64,000 bases of DNA from Nitrosomonas nitrosa (GTDB taxonomy: Bacteria; Pseudomonadota; Gammaproteobacteria; Burkholderiales; Nitrosomonadaceae). The position numbers and the translations under genes were made by a program. Under the pieces are notes generated by a model. The model made no database searches. It was not told the DNA's origin and saw only the letters and a program-made list of their open reading frames with translations. Where the stretch lies: positions 62,001-126,000 of the forward strand of contig NZ_QAOO01000008.1 in NCBI RefSeq assembly GCF_003051105.1, in the 5' to 3' direction. Shown here one piece after another: positions 63,206-64,000 of this stretch (its first letter is position 1; each line of letters opens with the position of its first letter).

Positions 63206-64000
63206 TTATCCATTACCTAGAAGTGTATTAATCAGCTTGGTTTCGATCGCTTGATAGAGGGGATTCTGGTTTCGGGCTGCAGAAGGCTTTTGCCACGCAG
63301 GGTTTTGCTGAAGTGTGCTGATCATGCTGGACCAATCACTCGGTAATTTTTCTGTAGCAGAGGCTGTAACTGTGTTGATTTGATCAATATGGTAGGCTGC
63401 GTGACCGCGATGCATGAGCTTTGACAGTAATTGCTGCTGGCGTAGAAACAGTATTTGTAAAGTATTCTCATCTGCACATAACCATTGTGTGCCTTGTATT
63501 TTTGCTTTGATTTCTTTGCCGTATCGTTTGAATGTCGACCAGCCGGTGCCCGCAATAGCGCCAAAAGCACTGGCAGCACCGAGACTGAGCCCGCCTACCA
63601 TCAGATCGATTCCGGCCCCTGCCGCAGCCCCCTTGAGTGCCGCGCTTCCAACATCAAGACCATAGGCCTTGAGCACGCCCGGCGCGAAAAGATCGATCTG
63701 CCATTGACCATTACTTACCGGAATTTTTTGCAAGGCGATATCTTTCTCCGAAAAATTAAAAATAGCAAGCAAGTCTTGCAGACAACGCTGCTCGGCTTTT
63801 CTAACAAAATCCTTTAACTTCTGGGCGGCGGTATTGACAGTATTATCACTCTGACTATGTTTACTCTCGCGATGACAGGCGACAGAAACAATGAGGTCGG
63901 CGATCCGCTTGGCTGCGGATAAACAAAGCTGATCCCAGACCTTAGCCCGGTGGTTGATCAATTTTTGTAATTTATCGTAGTGTAATTCCACTAGGCTTTG
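63206..64000 (-). CDS. DUF3482-type GTPase, C-terminal part (cut by window edge)
   Basis: The frame is open to base 64000 (upstream codons read Q-S-L), so the N-terminal GTPase domain lies beyond the window. The visible 264 residues are the helical C-terminal domain, with a glycine/alanine-rich membrane-like hairpin (about 120-150; GAAAGAGIDLMVGGLSLGAASAFGAIAG) and the end KLINTLLGNG. This fits the DUF3482 domain that follows a GTPase domain in a conserved proteobacterial protein. The in-frame GTG at 63991 is not the true start. It converges on the Wzz-like gene with 6 bases between. Confidence 0.72.
   Translation of the reverse strand, partial: QSLVELHYDKLQKLINHRAKVWDQLCLSAAKRIADLIVSVACHRESKHSQSDNTVNTAAQKLKDFVRKAEQRCLQDLLAIFNFSEKDIALQKIPVSNGQWQIDLFAPGVLKAYGLDVGSAALKGAAAGAGIDLMVGGLSLGAASAFGAIAGTGWSTFKRYGKEIKAKIQGTQWLCADENTLQILFLRQQQLLSKLMHRGHAAYHIDQINTVTASATEKLPSDWSSMISTLQQNPAWQKPSAARNQNPLYQAIETKLINTLLGNG

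Overview
The window is a chromosomal segment around the replication origin of a betaproteobacterium. The supporting markers are dnaA-dnaN-gyrB in a row, a complete nine-gene atp operon, a pilC-pilD-coaE-zapD-yacG block, hemC-hemD-hemX-hemY and ppc. Gene content and protein style resemble Nitrosomonas-like ammonia oxidisers (Nitrosomonadaceae). This placement is an inference, because no ammonia-oxidation gene lies in the window. I see no rRNA, tRNA, CRISPR array, intact insertion sequence or prophage.

Layout. 1-2185: type I secretion pair (membrane fusion protein cut by the window edge, and its ABC exporter). 2353-12274: a leftward surface-polysaccharide cluster. In transcription order it encodes an ABC export ATPase of Wzt type, a methyltransferase-acetyltransferase fusion, a GT4 glycosyltransferase, a PIG-L deacetylase, a giant three-domain glycosyltransferase, a GT2 glycosyltransferase and an SDR protein. 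No Wzm-type permease is visible. 12275-17775: origin region with dnaA, a probable oriC between dnaA and dnaN (two perfect, inverted DnaA boxes plus AT-rich DNA), dnaN and gyrB. 17894-24886: atp promoter and atpIBEFHAGDC. 25536-28598: a membrane-bound GGDEF/EAL sensor broken by one in-frame stop. 28611-30171: a two-gene membrane module of unknown role. 30244-33255: a copper-resistance operon copA-copZ-csoR whose sigma70 promoter is overlaid by two CsoR-like palindromes. 33278-38226: RlpA-like lipoprotein and a MASE1/five-PAS/GGDEF/EAL protein. 38578-40941: cysK-cysE and a GlcG/HbpS-like gene. 41020-49537: mixed housekeeping genes (hypothetical, YdjM-like, DarP, PmbA, TusA, ArgJ, DUF815 ATPase, Nudix-ThiE fusion, YacG, ZapD). 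49634-52372: coaE, pilD, pilC. 52533-54518: SDR and a ferredoxin-type reductase. 54523-58212: hemC-D-X-Y. 58336-61131: ppc. 61217-63199: a Wzz-like chain-length regulator. 63206-64000: a DUF3482-type GTPase fragment.

How it fits together. All genes left of dnaA run leftward and all genes from dnaA to 28.6 kb run rightward, as expected for leading-strand genes diverging from an origin. The most unusual object is the protein at 61217-63199. It has a Wzz-type periplasmic coiled-coil domain between two membrane helices, joined to a cytoplasmic domain that resembles a tyrosine recombinase (phage integrase) catalytic domain but has lost most catalytic residues. Other points worth following are the Wzt gene without its permease next to the origin, the methyltransferase-GNAT fusion, the nonsense-split c-di-GMP gene, the copper promoter/operator design and the pil block lacking pilB.
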